This document shows, piece by piece, positions 1 through 7,856 of a stretch of 64,000 bases of DNA (the first letter of the stretch is position 1; each line of letters starts with the position of its first letter). Position numbers and translations under genes: made by a program. This DNA is from Sinorhizobium terangae. GTDB lineage: Bacteria; Pseudomonadota; Alphaproteobacteria; Rhizobiales; Rhizobiaceae. The stretch lies in contig NZ_CP121659.1 of assembly GCF_029714365.1 (NCBI RefSeq), positions 372,001-436,000 of the forward strand, in the 5' to 3' direction. The notes under the pieces were generated by a model. That model did not search any database and had not been told where the DNA came from. It saw nothing but the letters and a program-made list of their open reading frames with translations.

Positions 1-2
1 CA

Positions 3-893
3 ACAAGCCCCATATCGACCGATCCGTCCCGCCGGGCGAGGCTCGCCGAATTCTGGTACTATTTTTCGGAGAACCGTGGCGCCGTCATCGGTTTGGTCTT
101 CTTCCTGTTCCTGGTACTGCTTGCCGTATGCGCTCCGCTTATTGCGCCGCATGACCCGACCATTCAGTACCGCGAAGCCGTCCTGCTTCCGCCGTTCTGG
201 GAGGAGGGCGGTCGCGCGGCATTCCTTCTCGGAACCGATGCCGTCGGCCGCGACATGCTCTCCCGCCTGATCTACGGTACGCGGTTTTCGCTGTTCGTCG
301 GCGTCATCGTGACCACATTGTCGCTGATCGGCGGCATCCTCATCGGCGTCATTGCCGGCTATTTCCGGGGATGGGTCGATACTGTCATCATGCGGATCAT
401 GGACATTATCCTGGCGTTTCCGTCGCTGCTGTTGGCGCTGGTTCTGGTCGCCGTGCTCGGTCCCGGTCTTACCAATGCGATGATCGCGATCGCGCTGGTG
501 TTCCAGCCGCATTTCGTGCGGCTGACCAGGGCAGCGGTGATGACGGAGAAGACCCGGGACTATGTCGTGGCGGCCAAGGTCGCTGGCGCGGGCCACCTGA
601 GGCTGATGTTCAAGACCATCCTGCCGAACTGCATGGCGCCCCTTATCGTTCAGGCGACGCTCTCCTTTTCGAGTGCGATCCTCGATGCGGCGGCGCTCGG
701 CTTTCTCGGCATGGGTGCGCAGCCGCCAACGCCGGAATGGGGAACGATGCTTGCTGAAGCGCGCGAATTCATTCTGCGTGCCTGGTGGGTCGTGACGCTT
801 CCCGGCCTTGCGATTCTCGCGACCGTTCTCGCAATCAATCTCATGGGCGATGGCCTGCGTGATGCTCTCGACCCCAAGCTGAAGAGGTCCTGA
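3..893 (+). CDS. dppC: Dipeptide ABC transporter permease, DppC type (5' end outside window)
   Basis: Inner-membrane permease of a peptide-type ABC importer. The frame is open from the left edge, and the residues before the first TTG (position 93) already read like a DppC N-terminus (RLAEFWYYFSENRGAVIG), so the true start lies upstream. The visible part has a first membrane helix, then the LLGTDAVGRDMLSRLIYGTR block that is characteristic of DppC/OppC, further hydrophobic helices, and the cytoplasmic EAA-like loop (VVAAKVAGAGHLRLMFKTIL) that docks onto the ATPase. It is followed one base later by an ATPase gene, so it is cotranscribed. DppC versus OppC cannot be separated by sequence alone; dpp is chosen from remembered Sinorhizobium gene order. 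Confidence 0.85.
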   Translation, partial: TSPISTDPSRRARLAEFWYYFSENRGAVIGLVFFLFLVLLAVCAPLIAPHDPTIQYREAVLLPPFWEEGGRAAFLLGTDAVGRDMLSRLIYGTRFSLFVGVIVTTLSLIGGILIGVIAGYFRGWVDTVIMRIMDIILAFPSLLLALVLVAVLGPGLTNAMIAIALVFQPHFVRLTRAAVMTEKTRDYVVAAKVAGAGHLRLMFKTILPNCMAPLIVQATLSFSSAILDAAALGFLGMGAQPPTPEWGTMLAEAREFILRAWWVVTLPGLAILATVLAINLMGDGLRDALDPKLKRS

Positions 894-894
894 C

Positions 895-1749
895 ATGGCG
901 CTTCTCGAAATTGAAAATCTCGTCGTTGAATTCCAGACGTCCTCCGGGCCTTTTCGGGCCGTCGACGGCGTTTCGCTCAAGGTGCATGAGGGCGAGGTCC
1001 TGGCGATCGTCGGGGAATCGGGCTCAGGCAAGTCGGTGTCGATGCTTGCCGCGATGGGGCTTTTGCCTTGGACCGCGAAGGTGACGGCGAACAAGCTTGC
1101 CTTCAATGGACGGGACCTTCTGAAGATGTCCGCGGCTGACCGTCGCAAGATTGTCGGCAAGGACATCGCCATGATCTTCCAGGAGCCGATCGCCAGCCTC
1201 AATCCGTGCTTCACGGTCGGCTTCCAGATCGAGGAAGTGCTGCGCATCCATATGGGGCTCGACCGCAAGGCGCGACGCAAGCGCGCGATCGAACTTTTCG
1301 AGGCCGTCGGTATTCCTGAACCGGCCGAGCGCCTCGGCCATTTTCCGCATCAGATGTCGGGCGGACAGTGCCAGCGCGTCATGATCGCGATTGCACTTGC
1401 CTGCAACCCGAAGCTCCTCATCGCGGATGAGCCGACGACCGCTCTCGACGTGACGATCCAGAAGCAGATCCTCGATCTTCTGATGAGACTGCAGCAGGAA
1501 TACCGCATGGGCCTCATCATGATCACCCACAACATGGGCGTGGTGGCGGAAACGGCGGATCGTGTCGTCGTTCAATACAAGGGTCGCAAGATCGAGGAGG
1601 CAGATGTGCTGTCGCTGTTCGAGTCGCCGAAGAGCAACTACACGCGCGCGCTTCTTGCTGCCCTGCCGGAGAACGCGACGGGCGACCGCCTGCCGACGAT
1701 CTCCGAACTCTTCAACGACCAGCAGATGCTGGAGGGAGCCACTCGATGA
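895..1749 (+). CDS. dppD: Dipeptide ABC transporter ATP-binding protein, DppD type
   Basis: One of two cytoplasmic ATPases driving the peptide importer. Walker A is GESGSGKS (about residues 40-47), the ABC signature is MSGGQCQR, Walker B is LLIADEPTTALD, and the H-loop is MITHNMG. The C-terminal oligopeptide-transporter tail (YTRALLAALP) is present. At 284 residues it is somewhat shorter than typical DppD proteins of about 320-330. It starts at ATG one base after the permease stop, and its stop overlaps the next start (ATGA), which shows translational coupling in a dppC-D-F operon. Confidence 0.9.
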   Translation: MALLEIENLVVEFQTSSGPFRAVDGVSLKVHEGEVLAIVGESGSGKSVSMLAAMGLLPWTAKVTANKLAFNGRDLLKMSAADRRKIVGKDIAMIFQEPIASLNPCFTVGFQIEEVLRIHMGLDRKARRKRAIELFEAVGIPEPAERLGHFPHQMSGGQCQRVMIAIALACNPKLLIADEPTTALDVTIQKQILDLLMRLQQEYRMGLIMITHNMGVVAETADRVVVQYKGRKIEEADVLSLFESPKSNYTRALLAALPENATGDRLPTISELFNDQQMLEGATR

Positions 1750-2570
1750 CCCATGTTCTCGAAGCCCGCAACCTGGTGCGCGACTATCACATTCCCGGCA
1801 ACCTGCTGCGTAAGGCGCGCACTGTCCATGCGCTCAAAGGCGTAAGCTTCACCGTGGACGAGGGAAAGACGCTGGCGATCGTTGGCGAAAGCGGCTGCGG
1901 AAAGTCAACGCTTGGCCGCATCATCACGCTGATCGATCCCGCGACATCGGGCGAGTTGCTGATCGACGGAAAGAAGGTCGACATCGCGAGAGACGGCCTG
2001 ACATCGGAAATGCGCCGCAAGGTGCAGATCGTTTTCCAGAATCCTTATGGCTCGCTCAATCCTCGCCAGAAGATCGGCGACATCCTGGCGGAGCCGCTCG
2101 TCATCAACACCAAGGCGCCGGCCGACGAGCGCCGTGACCGTGCCATGACGATGCTGAAAAAAGTGGGTCTCGACGAGAAACACTATAATCGCTATCCGCA
2201 CATGTTCTCGGGCGGCCAGCGCCAGCGCATCGCCATTGCGCGCGCCTTGATGCTCAATCCCAGCCTGCTCGTGTTGGATGAGCCGGTCTCCGCGCTCGAT
2301 CTGTCGGTTCAGGCGCAGGTGCTCAACCTGCTCGCGGACCTGCAGGACGAGTTCCACTTAACCTATGTCTTCATCAGCCATGATCTCTCGGTGGTGCGCT
2401 ACATCGCCGACGACGTGATGGTGATGTATTACGGCGAAGCGGTGGAATACGGCGGCCGCGACGAGGTCTTCGCGGATCCCAAGCACAGCTATACCAAGAC
2501 CCTGTTTGCCGCCACACCGCGCGCAGACATTGCCAGCATCAAGGCGCGTCTTGCAAAGAAAGCGGCTTGA
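1746..2570 (+). CDS. dppF: Dipeptide ABC transporter ATP-binding protein, DppF type
   Basis: Second ATPase of the peptide importer. Walker A is GESGCGKS (about residues 47-54), the signature is FSGGQRQR, Walker B is LLVLDEPVSALD, and the H-loop is FISHDLS. The C-terminal segment (KHSYTKTLFAATP) is the usual substrate-family tail. The start ATG overlaps the preceding stop by four bases. At 274 residues it is a short family member. It is the last gene of the operon; no clear terminator follows in the 190-base gap, in which I see no gene. Confidence 0.9.
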   Translation: MTHVLEARNLVRDYHIPGNLLRKARTVHALKGVSFTVDEGKTLAIVGESGCGKSTLGRIITLIDPATSGELLIDGKKVDIARDGLTSEMRRKVQIVFQNPYGSLNPRQKIGDILAEPLVINTKAPADERRDRAMTMLKKVGLDEKHYNRYPHMFSGGQRQRIAIARALMLNPSLLVLDEPVSALDLSVQAQVLNLLADLQDEFHLTYVFISHDLSVVRYIADDVMVMYYGEAVEYGGRDEVFADPKHSYTKTLFAATPRADIASIKARLAKKAA

Positions 2571-2760
2571 AGCCTGCTCGGGTCAGGACGGAATCTGCCG
2601 TTCGATCAGGGATATTCGATGTGGGGGACAAGGGCGGCTCCTTGGCCTCGATCTGCCTTTGGTGTAGAGCTTCTGCGCCGCCACCGACTCGCCTTCAGGC
2701 GGCGGGCGGACGCTATCGGCCGGCCGGAAGAGCGCCGGCCCAAACTTCAGGATGATGACA

Positions 2761-3105
2761 ATGGAAATCAAGCGCTTTGAAACCGGCCCGCGTATGAGCC
2801 AGGCCGTGGTCTATAACAACACGGTTTACCTGGCCGGCCAGGTCGGCAACGCCGGTGACGACGTCGTCACCCAGACGAAGCAGGCGCTCGCCGAAGTCGA
2901 TCGTCTTCTCGCCCTCGCAGGCACGGACAAGACGCGCATCCTGTCGGCAACGATCTGGCTCGCGGACATGGCCGACTTCGCCAAGATGAATTCCGTTTGG
3001 GACGCCTGGGTGCCGCAGGGCCATACGCCCGCCCGTGCGACAGGCGAAGCCAAGCTCGCAACACCGGAATACCTCGTCGAAGTCATTGTCACTGCTGCCG
3101 CGTAA
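2761..3105 (+). CDS. RidA/YjgF/YER057c-family protein
   Basis: Small (114 residues) cytosolic protein of the RidA family, whose best known members hydrolyse reactive enamine/imine intermediates from PLP enzymes. Family features visible are the VYLAGQVG segment near residue 20, the TKQALAEVDRLLALAG helix, and the C-terminal ARATGEAKL segment containing the conserved Arg that contacts the substrate carboxylate. Three ATGs lie close together (2752, 2755, 2761); 2761 is chosen because AGGA at 2749-2752 sits eight bases ahead of it. Some members of this subgroup lack demonstrated deaminase activity, so the exact substrate is open. Confidence 0.85.
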   Translation: MEIKRFETGPRMSQAVVYNNTVYLAGQVGNAGDDVVTQTKQALAEVDRLLALAGTDKTRILSATIWLADMADFAKMNSVWDAWVPQGHTPARATGEAKLATPEYLVEVIVTAAA

Positions 3106-3134
3106 GTCCTTCCTTTTTCGGCTGAATGAATGCG

Positions 3135-3161
3135 CGCCGTCGTGCCTTGTGCACGGCGGCG
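3135..3161 (+). terminator. Terminator-like hairpin after the RidA gene
   Basis: Eleven-base-pair stem (CGCCGTCGTGC with GCACGGCGGCG, one G-T pair) with a five-base loop, followed by TTTCGCTTC. It lies 30 bases after the RidA stop. The weak T run makes it a likely but imperfect intrinsic terminator. Confidence 0.5.
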
Positions 3162-3198
3162 TTTCGCTTCGGCCGGGCGGACTTACCGCCTTACGGGG

Positions 3199-3291
3199 GC
3201 GCGCGTCCTATCGGGCGCAAAGGACACTGTAGCACTTTGAATTTTTACATGTTTTATCCCTGAATCGGCGACGATTTAAGGGAACCTGTAG
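3199..3291 (+). repeat. Two-palindrome intergenic repeat (RIME-like), forward copy
   Basis: Member of the dispersed element seen throughout this window. It has a first palindrome around GCGCGTCCTATCGGGCGC, the linker AAAGGACACTGTAGCACTTTGAAT, and a second palindrome built on ATCCCTGAATCG and CGATTTAAGGG. The arrangement resembles published rhizobial intergenic mosaic elements; that name is used by analogy. Confidence 0.75.
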
Positions 3292-3293
3292 TA

Positions 3294-3318
3294 GGAACCA
3301 AGCACTCGCTCGGGCGTT
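3294..3318 (+). promoter_or_regulatory. Putative EcfG/RpoE2 (general stress) promoter
   Basis: GGAAC at 3294-3298, 16 bases, then CGTT at 3315-3318. This fits the alphaproteobacterial general-stress promoter (GGAAC-N16/17-CGTT). The CGTT ends 32 bases before the ATG of the small membrane protein at 3351, the same geometry as at three other sites nearby. Confidence 0.7.
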
Positions 3319-3350
3319 TATCGGTCATTCCTAACGGAAGGAAATGACCA

Positions 3351-3521
3351 ATGCTCTACTGGCTGCCCCGCTTTTTCGTGCTGGCGCTCGCAGGGATCGT
3401 AATCGGTTTCGGCCTCCTCCCGCAGACAACGGATGAAGTGGCGCGCATGCTGCTGATAATCGTTCTGGGGTTGGGCCTGCTCTCCCTGACGCTCCATCTA
3501 TTCCCACCCGGACAACGCTGA
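3351..3521 (+). CDS. Small two-helix membrane protein, probable stress gene
   Basis: A 56-residue protein that begins MLYWLPRFFVLALAGIVIG and contains two hydrophobic segments (about residues 4-22 and 33-50) separated by a short polar linker with acidic residues (TTDEVARM). A good ribosome site (GGAAGGAA, 8-10 bases upstream) supports the ATG. A stress-type promoter lies just upstream, and the AI-2E-family transporter gene begins 84 bases downstream in the same direction, so the two may be cotranscribed. I do not recognise a named family; the function is unknown. Confidence 0.75.
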   Translation: MLYWLPRFFVLALAGIVIGFGLLPQTTDEVARMLLIIVLGLGLLSLTLHLFPPGQR

Positions 3522-3605
3522 GCGACGCCTTTGTGAAATGCGAATGTGTCGGGTGCGGGAGCGGGGGCGGAATGTTCCGGATTGCAGTCTGAAAAGAAGG
3601 ATGCG

Positions 3606-4724
3606 ATGCAAATTACGACTGACCGCAAACCGGAACGCAGCGTGGGCAAGAATATCGCCCTGGCCGAATCGCCGACGGTCGTCGTGCGAAAGCGCAACGG
3701 GATTGAGGCTTTGGTCGCGCTAAGCACGGTGGGCCTCTTCGTCATCGCCTGCTCGGCGGCCGTCTATTCCATGGAAGCAATCCTCATGCCGATCACGCTG
3801 GCGATTATCGTTGGCATCGTGCTTGGCAGGGCGGCCGACGAATTGGAGAGATTCGGCCTGCCGCCGATCTTCGGCGGCCTTTTGCTGGCGCTTGTCTTCG
3901 TGCTCGGGCTGTCTTCGCTGGTGAATGCACTTCTCGGCCCCATCACCGACATCGCGCGTGAGGCACCCCGGCTGGCCGAGGGCGTCGTGGATCGGATATT
4001 GCCGTTCATCGAGCGGTTCACCTGGTTGAGAATGGCACTGATACGCAATGCCGACCCGAATGCACTTGCCGACGCGCTCGTAAAGAACGCCGGCCCCATG
4101 CTTGGAACCGTTGCAGCAGGCTTGACGCCGGCACTCATCCAGACACTGATCTTTCTGGCAGCCCTTGTGCTTTTCCTTCTCGGCCGCCTACAACTGCGCA
4201 ACAGCATTATCCTTGCCTTTGCCAGCAGGGATCGTCGCTTGAACGCGATCCGGATCATGAACGCAACCGAGGATGCCCTCGCCCAGTATTTTTCGACTGC
4301 GAGCCTCATCTATCTGGTGCTCGGCGTGATGACGATGGTGATCGCGTTTGTCGGCGGGTTGACCATGGCGCCGCTGTGGGGGTTGTTTGCCTTCGTCTCG
4401 AGTTTCATCCCCTATCTGGGTGTGACTTTCATGACGCTGTCGCTTCTCGTCGGCGGATTGATGACGCACGACGCGCTGCTGCTCGGGATTGCGCCCGCTG
4501 TTGCCTTCTTCGTCGTGCATCTGCTCATGGAAAATCTCGTCGTCCCAGCGGTCGTGGGGCACCGCTTCGCGGTCAATCCATTCCTGATTTTCATCGCGAT
4601 CATTTTCTGGACCTGGATGTGGGGCGCCGTTGGCGCGCTTCTGGCGCTACCCCTGTCACTTATCGCCATGACCGTTTTCGAGCAGGTGCGCGAACCGCCT
4701 GCCGAGCGGCAGTTGCCGGAGTGA
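3606..4724 (+). CDS. AI-2E family (PerM/TqsA-like) membrane transporter
   Basis: Polytopic inner-membrane protein of 372 residues in the PF01594 family, which includes putative autoinducer exporters and Na+/H+ antiporters. After a polar N-terminus there are paired helices (IEALVALSTVGLFVIACSAA and following), a central periplasmic region rich in charged helices, and a C-terminal membrane block with the family-typical WGLFAFVSSFIPYLG and MENLVVPAVVGHRFAVNP segments. The ATG at 3606 is chosen because AGAAGG lies six bases upstream; the longer frame to 3546 lacks a ribosome site. It may be coexpressed with the stress-promoter gene at 3351. The substrate is not predictable. Confidence 0.85.
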   Translation: MQITTDRKPERSVGKNIALAESPTVVVRKRNGIEALVALSTVGLFVIACSAAVYSMEAILMPITLAIIVGIVLGRAADELERFGLPPIFGGLLLALVFVLGLSSLVNALLGPITDIAREAPRLAEGVVDRILPFIERFTWLRMALIRNADPNALADALVKNAGPMLGTVAAGLTPALIQTLIFLAALVLFLLGRLQLRNSIILAFASRDRRLNAIRIMNATEDALAQYFSTASLIYLVLGVMTMVIAFVGGLTMAPLWGLFAFVSSFIPYLGVTFMTLSLLVGGLMTHDALLLGIAPAVAFFVVHLLMENLVVPAVVGHRFAVNPFLIFIAIIFWTWMWGAVGALLALPLSLIAMTVFEQVREPPAERQLPE

Positions 4725-4762
4725 GGTCGGATCCGATACCGGGTAGCTGGCGGCGCGGGCCG

Positions 4763-4864
4763 CTACGGCACCGCGCGTCTTTCAGACGCGCAAAGCTCGC
4801 TGTGGCACTTTGAATTGCCGCATGCCTTTACCCTTGAATCGGCTGCGATTTAAGCAAGCATGCA
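4763..4864 (+). repeat. Two-palindrome intergenic repeat (RIME-like), forward copy
   Basis: Same element as at 3199. CGCGCGTC pairs across TTTCA with GACGCGCA, followed by the TGGCACTTTGAATTGC linker and the second palindrome ending GCATGCAG. It lies between the convergent AI-2E and phyR genes, six bases from the phyR stop, where its stems could act as a transcription end. Confidence 0.75.
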
Positions 4865-4869
4865 GTGGC

Positions 4870-5667
4870 TTAGGGGCGCCCGGTGCGCGCCTGCTCGTCG
4901 AAGAACAGGGCTTGGCTGATCAGCGCCTTCACCATTTCCGGATTGAAGGGCTTCGTTACCAGAAAAGCCGGCTCAGGCTTCTTGCCTGTCAGGAGCCGCT
5001 CGGGGAAGGCCGTAATGAAGATCACCGGCACGGTGGTTTCCGCCAGGATATCGTTGACGGCGTCGATACCCGAACTGCCGTCGGCGAGCTGGATATCGGC
5101 AAGAACCATTTTCGGCGAAGTCGTCCGATAGAGTTCGAGCGCCTCGCGATACGTTCGAGCAATCCCGGTGACGCGATGTCCGAGGCTTGTCACCATGTCC
5201 TCGATATCCATGGCGATCAGCGGTTCGTCTTCGATAATCATGACCTCGGTCGCCACCTGACGGGAAATGTCCTGTGACGCCCCGGCGAGCAGAGTGGTCA
5301 AGGCGCCCGGGTCAAGGTTCATGATTTCGGCCGCCTCGCTCGTGGAAAAGCCTTCGACCGCGATCAGCAGGAATGCCTGGCGCGGTGCCGGTGCGATCAG
5401 CGACAGATTGGCTGCGGCCTGGCGCTCCCAGGCGAAGGGTGATGTCAATTGCGTGCGATCGATTTCGAGCCTGTCGAACAGGCTGCAGAACAGCTTGTAG
5501 AGAGCGATTCGGTCGTCGGAGGCGGTCGGAAACAGGCTGACGTCCTCGATCAGCGCCTCGAGCACGGCGGCAACATAGGCGTCTCCTGCGGCTTGCGAGC
5601 CCGTGACGGCGCGGGCATAGCGTCGCAGATAGGGAAGATGTGGCGCAATCCTGGTCGAAAGTGACAT
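4870..5667 (-). CDS. phyR: PhyR-type general stress response regulator (anti-anti-sigma)
   Basis: PhyR proteins hold an EcfG-like sigma domain that, once the receiver is phosphorylated, captures the anti-sigma factor NepR and so releases EcfG. Here residues 1-140 form the sigma-like domain (sigma2-like LRRYARAVTG start; sigma4-like FLLIAVEGFSTSEAAEIM) and residues 141-260 the receiver, with acidic pair E146-D147, phosphoacceptor D191 (VLADIQL), the FITAFPERLL segment typical of this receiver class, and conserved K239. Length 265 matches the family. A ribosome site (AGGAAA) precedes the ATG. nepR lies divergently. In Sinorhizobium these genes are called rsiB/rsiA, and two pairs exist; the missing EcfG gene suggests this is the pair not linked to rpoE2. 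Confidence 0.93.
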   Translation of the reverse strand: MSLSTRIAPHLPYLRRYARAVTGSQAAGDAYVAAVLEALIEDVSLFPTASDDRIALYKLFCSLFDRLEIDRTQLTSPFAWERQAAANLSLIAPAPRQAFLLIAVEGFSTSEAAEIMNLDPGALTTLLAGASQDISRQVATEVMIIEDEPLIAMDIEDMVTSLGHRVTGIARTYREALELYRTTSPKMVLADIQLADGSSGIDAVNDILAETTVPVIFITAFPERLLTGKKPEPAFLVTKPFNPEMVKALISQALFFDEQARTGRP

Positions 5668-5798
5668 TTAGGGTTTCCTAAACTATTGTGCCGGTATGGT
5701 CCCGGTCTTGCGGACAATGGGCGTGCAGCAGGATACGTCAATGTTTTGAGCACGTCTTTCGGATAATGGAAAGCCTAGAGTAGACAGATGACGGGCAT

Positions 5799-6038
5799 AT
5801 GGGACAGGAATGGCCGGAACAGGGGGATACGGCCTTCGGCGCGCGGAAGCGGAAAATGAACGGGCCTTCCGGACGGCGCAAGGCGCCGGGCGCTGCCTCG
5901 ATGAACGATCCGAGCGCACAGATCGCATCGAAATTGAAGGCGCTTTACCAAGCCTTGGAAAACGAACCAATTCCGCGGCAGTTTATTGATTTGCTTGAGC
6001 GGCTTGACGCGGCCGAGAGCGCGCAGTCACGGCGCTGA
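5799..6038 (+). CDS. nepR: NepR-type anti-sigma factor of the general stress response
   Basis: Small protein that holds the EcfG sigma factor inactive until bound by phosphorylated PhyR. The C-terminal half carries the NepR core: IASKLKALYQALENEPIP followed by RQFIDLLERLD, the two helices that wrap the sigma factor. From the ATG at 5799 it is 79 residues. That ATG has no clear ribosome site, whereas ATG 5856 (60 residues) follows GGAAGCGGAA, so the shorter form is plausible. It is divergent from phyR across a 131-base gap in which I could not find a GGAAC/CGTT promoter. Confidence 0.85.
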   Translation: MGQEWPEQGDTAFGARKRKMNGPSGRRKAPGAASMNDPSAQIASKLKALYQALENEPIPRQFIDLLERLDAAESAQSRR

Positions 6039-6137
6039 TCCCGCCGTTCGATTGAGGGCTTCGCACGGGAACGTCAGATAGGCGCGAGCTTGCAGGGAGC
6101 GTGCGTGCCAATTGCGTGCCAACTCGGCGGCATAACT

Positions 6138-6240
6138 CCAGCGCTGCGCGTCCAATCGGACGCGCAAGGTCGCTGTAGCACTCCGAATTGCTGCATGATC
6201 TTACCTTGAATCGATTCCGATTTAACGGATCATGCGGCAG
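6138..6240 (+). repeat. Two-palindrome intergenic repeat (RIME-like), forward copy
   Basis: GCGCGTCC-AATC-GGACGCGC stem, CTGTAGCACTCCGAATTGC linker, then the second palindrome from CTGCATGATC to GATCATGCGG with ACCTTGAATCG and CGATTTAACG arms interrupted by one base pair. It lies between nepR and the convergent lipoprotein gene. Confidence 0.75.
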
Positions 6241-6269
6241 CCGGCCGGGTTTCGCGCTGGCTACCCCGA

Positions 6270-6518
6270 TCAGCAACGCGCAGTGTAGCGGCGGCCGTAT
6301 TGGTCGCGATAGTAACAATAGCCGGGCTCGTTCGCACGACCGATAAGGGCGCCGGCCACACCACCGATGCCGGCGCCAACGGCTGCTCCGCGAACATTTC
6401 CAGTGGCTGCCCCGCCGATGATCGCGCCAGATGCGGCACCGATGCCGGCGCCCCTTTCCGTTGCCGTGCAGGCTGCAAGGGGAAGGATCAGGCTGGCGAC
6501 GAGAAGTATCTTCTTCAT
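6270..6518 (-). CDS. Small glycine-zipper lipoprotein
   Basis: An 82-residue envelope protein. The N-terminus (MKKILLVASLILPLAAC) is a lipoprotein signal peptide with the lipobox LAAC, Cys at residue 17. It is followed by a glycine-zipper stretch (GAGIGAASGAIIGGAATG and a second block to about residue 62), the kind found in outer-membrane 17-kDa-antigen/SlyB-like proteins, and a short aromatic C-terminus (YCYYRDQYGRRYTARC). AGGA eight bases before the ATG supports the start. It is probably anchored in the outer membrane; a specific role cannot be assigned. Confidence 0.8.
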   Translation of the reverse strand: MKKILLVASLILPLAACTATERGAGIGAASGAIIGGAATGNVRGAAVGAGIGGVAGALIGRANEPGYCYYRDQYGRRYTARC

Positions 6519-6862
6519 GATGCGTTCCTATCCGAGGTTTGGTTGCTGAACTGCGGGATGAAGCAAGCCGTGTCGTGCGACCGGACACAGCCTTTAAGAT
6601 GTCATGAGAAGGGCTCTCGTCCCAACCTCTCGGGATGCCGGCGATCACCGGGCGTTTCGGCCGTCTTGGGGCTGGTCACACCAATCACTGTCGGCCCTCT
6701 CATTCGTATCTCCTAAAATATCGCCACTGCCACGACGCTCGTTAGTTGTTGCGCAAACGCTGATTGCCGCCTTTTTGTTCCGCCTATGCACCGCCAACGC
6801 GCGTGATGGTTGCTCTGCGCTCAAGATTGATGCCGGTCGGCGGAAGGCGATGGCCCAGCCAT
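6519..6862. other. No gene seen
   Basis: This 344-base gap holds no ORF with protein-like composition or a ribosome site. It separates the lipoprotein gene from the next rightward unit, whose promoter begins at 6863. Confidence 0.5.
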
Positions 6863-6888
6863 GGAACCGCCTAGGGGCCTCCGCCGTT
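6863..6888 (+). promoter_or_regulatory. Putative EcfG/RpoE2 (general stress) promoter
   Basis: GGAAC at 6863-6867, 17 bases, CGTT at 6885-6888. It ends 28 bases before the ATG at 6917 and would drive the 6917 gene together with the CsbD-like gene 33 bases behind it. Confidence 0.7.
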
Positions 6889-6916
6889 TGTTCTGCGTGT
6901 CGAAGGAGCGCGGAAA

Positions 6917-7237
6917 ATGGAACATGTTGCCGCCATCATGGTTCTTGTCGGTTGCATGCAGAATACGACAGCGTGCCGGGAGGTGCCGTCGCCGGTCGTT
7001 GCCTTCGAAACCATGGAGGAATGCCAGGCCTTGCTTCCTCCCGCGATGGGGGAAGTGGGCAAGGTTTTCAAGTCGGCATACGGCAAGTGCGCCGAGGTTG
7101 ATCCTGCGCTCATCGTCGAAAGTGCGGTGATCGAATGGGCGATCACACCAGCGGGCAAGCTTGAAGTGAGCGTGACGCCCGATGAAGAACCTTATGCGGT
7201 TGCAGGCCGTGCCCGTCCTTCGGCTGGCGATGAGTGA
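6917..7237 (+). CDS. Hypothetical small protein, likely exported, stress-promoter unit
   Basis: A 106-residue protein of no family I recognise. The N-terminus is moderately hydrophobic (EHVAAIMVLVGC) and could be a weak signal sequence. Four cysteines (MLVGCMQ.., TTACREV, EECQALL, GKCAEV) are spaced in a way compatible with two disulfides in the periplasm. The C-terminus is polar. AAGGAG lies about ten bases before the ATG, and a GGAAC/CGTT stress promoter lies just upstream. The following CsbD-like gene is 33 bases away, suggesting a two-gene stress operon. Confidence 0.7.
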   Translation: MEHVAAIMVLVGCMQNTTACREVPSPVVAFETMEECQALLPPAMGEVGKVFKSAYGKCAEVDPALIVESAVIEWAITPAGKLEVSVTPDEEPYAVAGRARPSAGDE

Positions 7238-7270
7238 CTTTCCGCATCAAGAATTGAAAGGAGCGCATTC

Positions 7271-7468
7271 ATGAACTGGGACATCATCGAAGGCCGGTGG
7301 AAAGAATTCAAGGGCAAGGCCCAGGTGCAGTGGGGAAAGCTTACCAAGGATGATCTCGACATCATCAACGGCAATCGGAAGGAGCTCGCCGGGCGCATTC
7401 AGGCGCGCTACGGAATTGCCAAGGACGAGGCGGAGCGCCAGATCGACGAATGGGCATCACGCCATTAG
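7271..7468 (+). CDS. CsbD-like stress protein
   Basis: A 65-residue hydrophilic protein of the CsbD family. Hallmarks are the start MNWDIIEGRWKEFKGKAQVQ, the WGKLTKDDL centre and the C-terminal GIAKDEAERQIDEW helix. Members are abundant stress-induced proteins of unknown biochemistry, often under general-stress sigma control. AAAGGAG lies eight bases before the ATG. It is probably cotranscribed with the gene at 6917 from the stress promoter at 6863. Its TAG stop is formed by the first bases of the repeat that follows. Confidence 0.88.
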   Translation: MNWDIIEGRWKEFKGKAQVQWGKLTKDDLDIINGNRKELAGRIQARYGIAKDEAERQIDEWASRH

Positions 7469-7569
7469 AGCGGGATGCGTTTACGTGCGTTCGCGCCGCT
7501 GCTCTATCTGTTTGTTTTTGCCGCATTTGTGCGGCGTCAGGTGATTCCACCTGACTGCAGAATGCTCTA
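7466..7569 (+). repeat. AGAGCGGGATG-type dispersed repeat, copy 1
   Basis: Begins TAGAGCGGGATGCG and ends ATGCTCTA, with internal CTGCTCTATCTGTTTGTTTTTG. I recognise this pattern as a common rhizobial intergenic repeat. Its first three bases are the stop codon of the CsbD-like gene. Confidence 0.6.
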
Positions 7570-7634
7570 CCGGGCTGGCGAAACGCGTCTAACGCGACGC
7601 ACGTGCGTCTGGTGACGACGGACGTCGCCCGTCA

Positions 7635-7826
7635 TCAGTGGATATCGCGTTCGGCTTTTTCCAGAGCCTCGAGAAGAGCCTGGAGACGTTGGTTGCGCTT
7701 CTCTTCCGTGTGGATGTGAAGATCGCGGATCGTCCTGCCAATATGCAGATTATGGCTGCGCACGGCTGCGTTGTGCCGGGCGACCTCCGTTACCGATTTC
7801 CATATATGTCGAGACGGAATCTTCAT
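7635..7826 (-). CDS. Small helical hypothetical protein with stress promoter
   Basis: A 63-residue basic protein with no recognised family. The second half (EEKRNQRLQALLEALEKAER) is predicted to be a single amphipathic helix, and the first half is rich in His, Arg and Asn. GGGA lies five bases ahead of the ATG. On its own the ORF would be doubtful because a larger frame covers it on the other strand, but a GGAAC-N16-CGTT stress promoter faces it with the same 30-base distance to the start codon as in the three neighbouring units. Confidence 0.55.
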   Translation of the reverse strand: MKIPSRHIWKSVTEVARHNAAVRSHNLHIGRTIRDLHIHTEEKRNQRLQALLEALEKAERDIH

Positions 7827-7856
7827 CGCGTTCCCAAGAGCGTTCGTTACCGGAAC

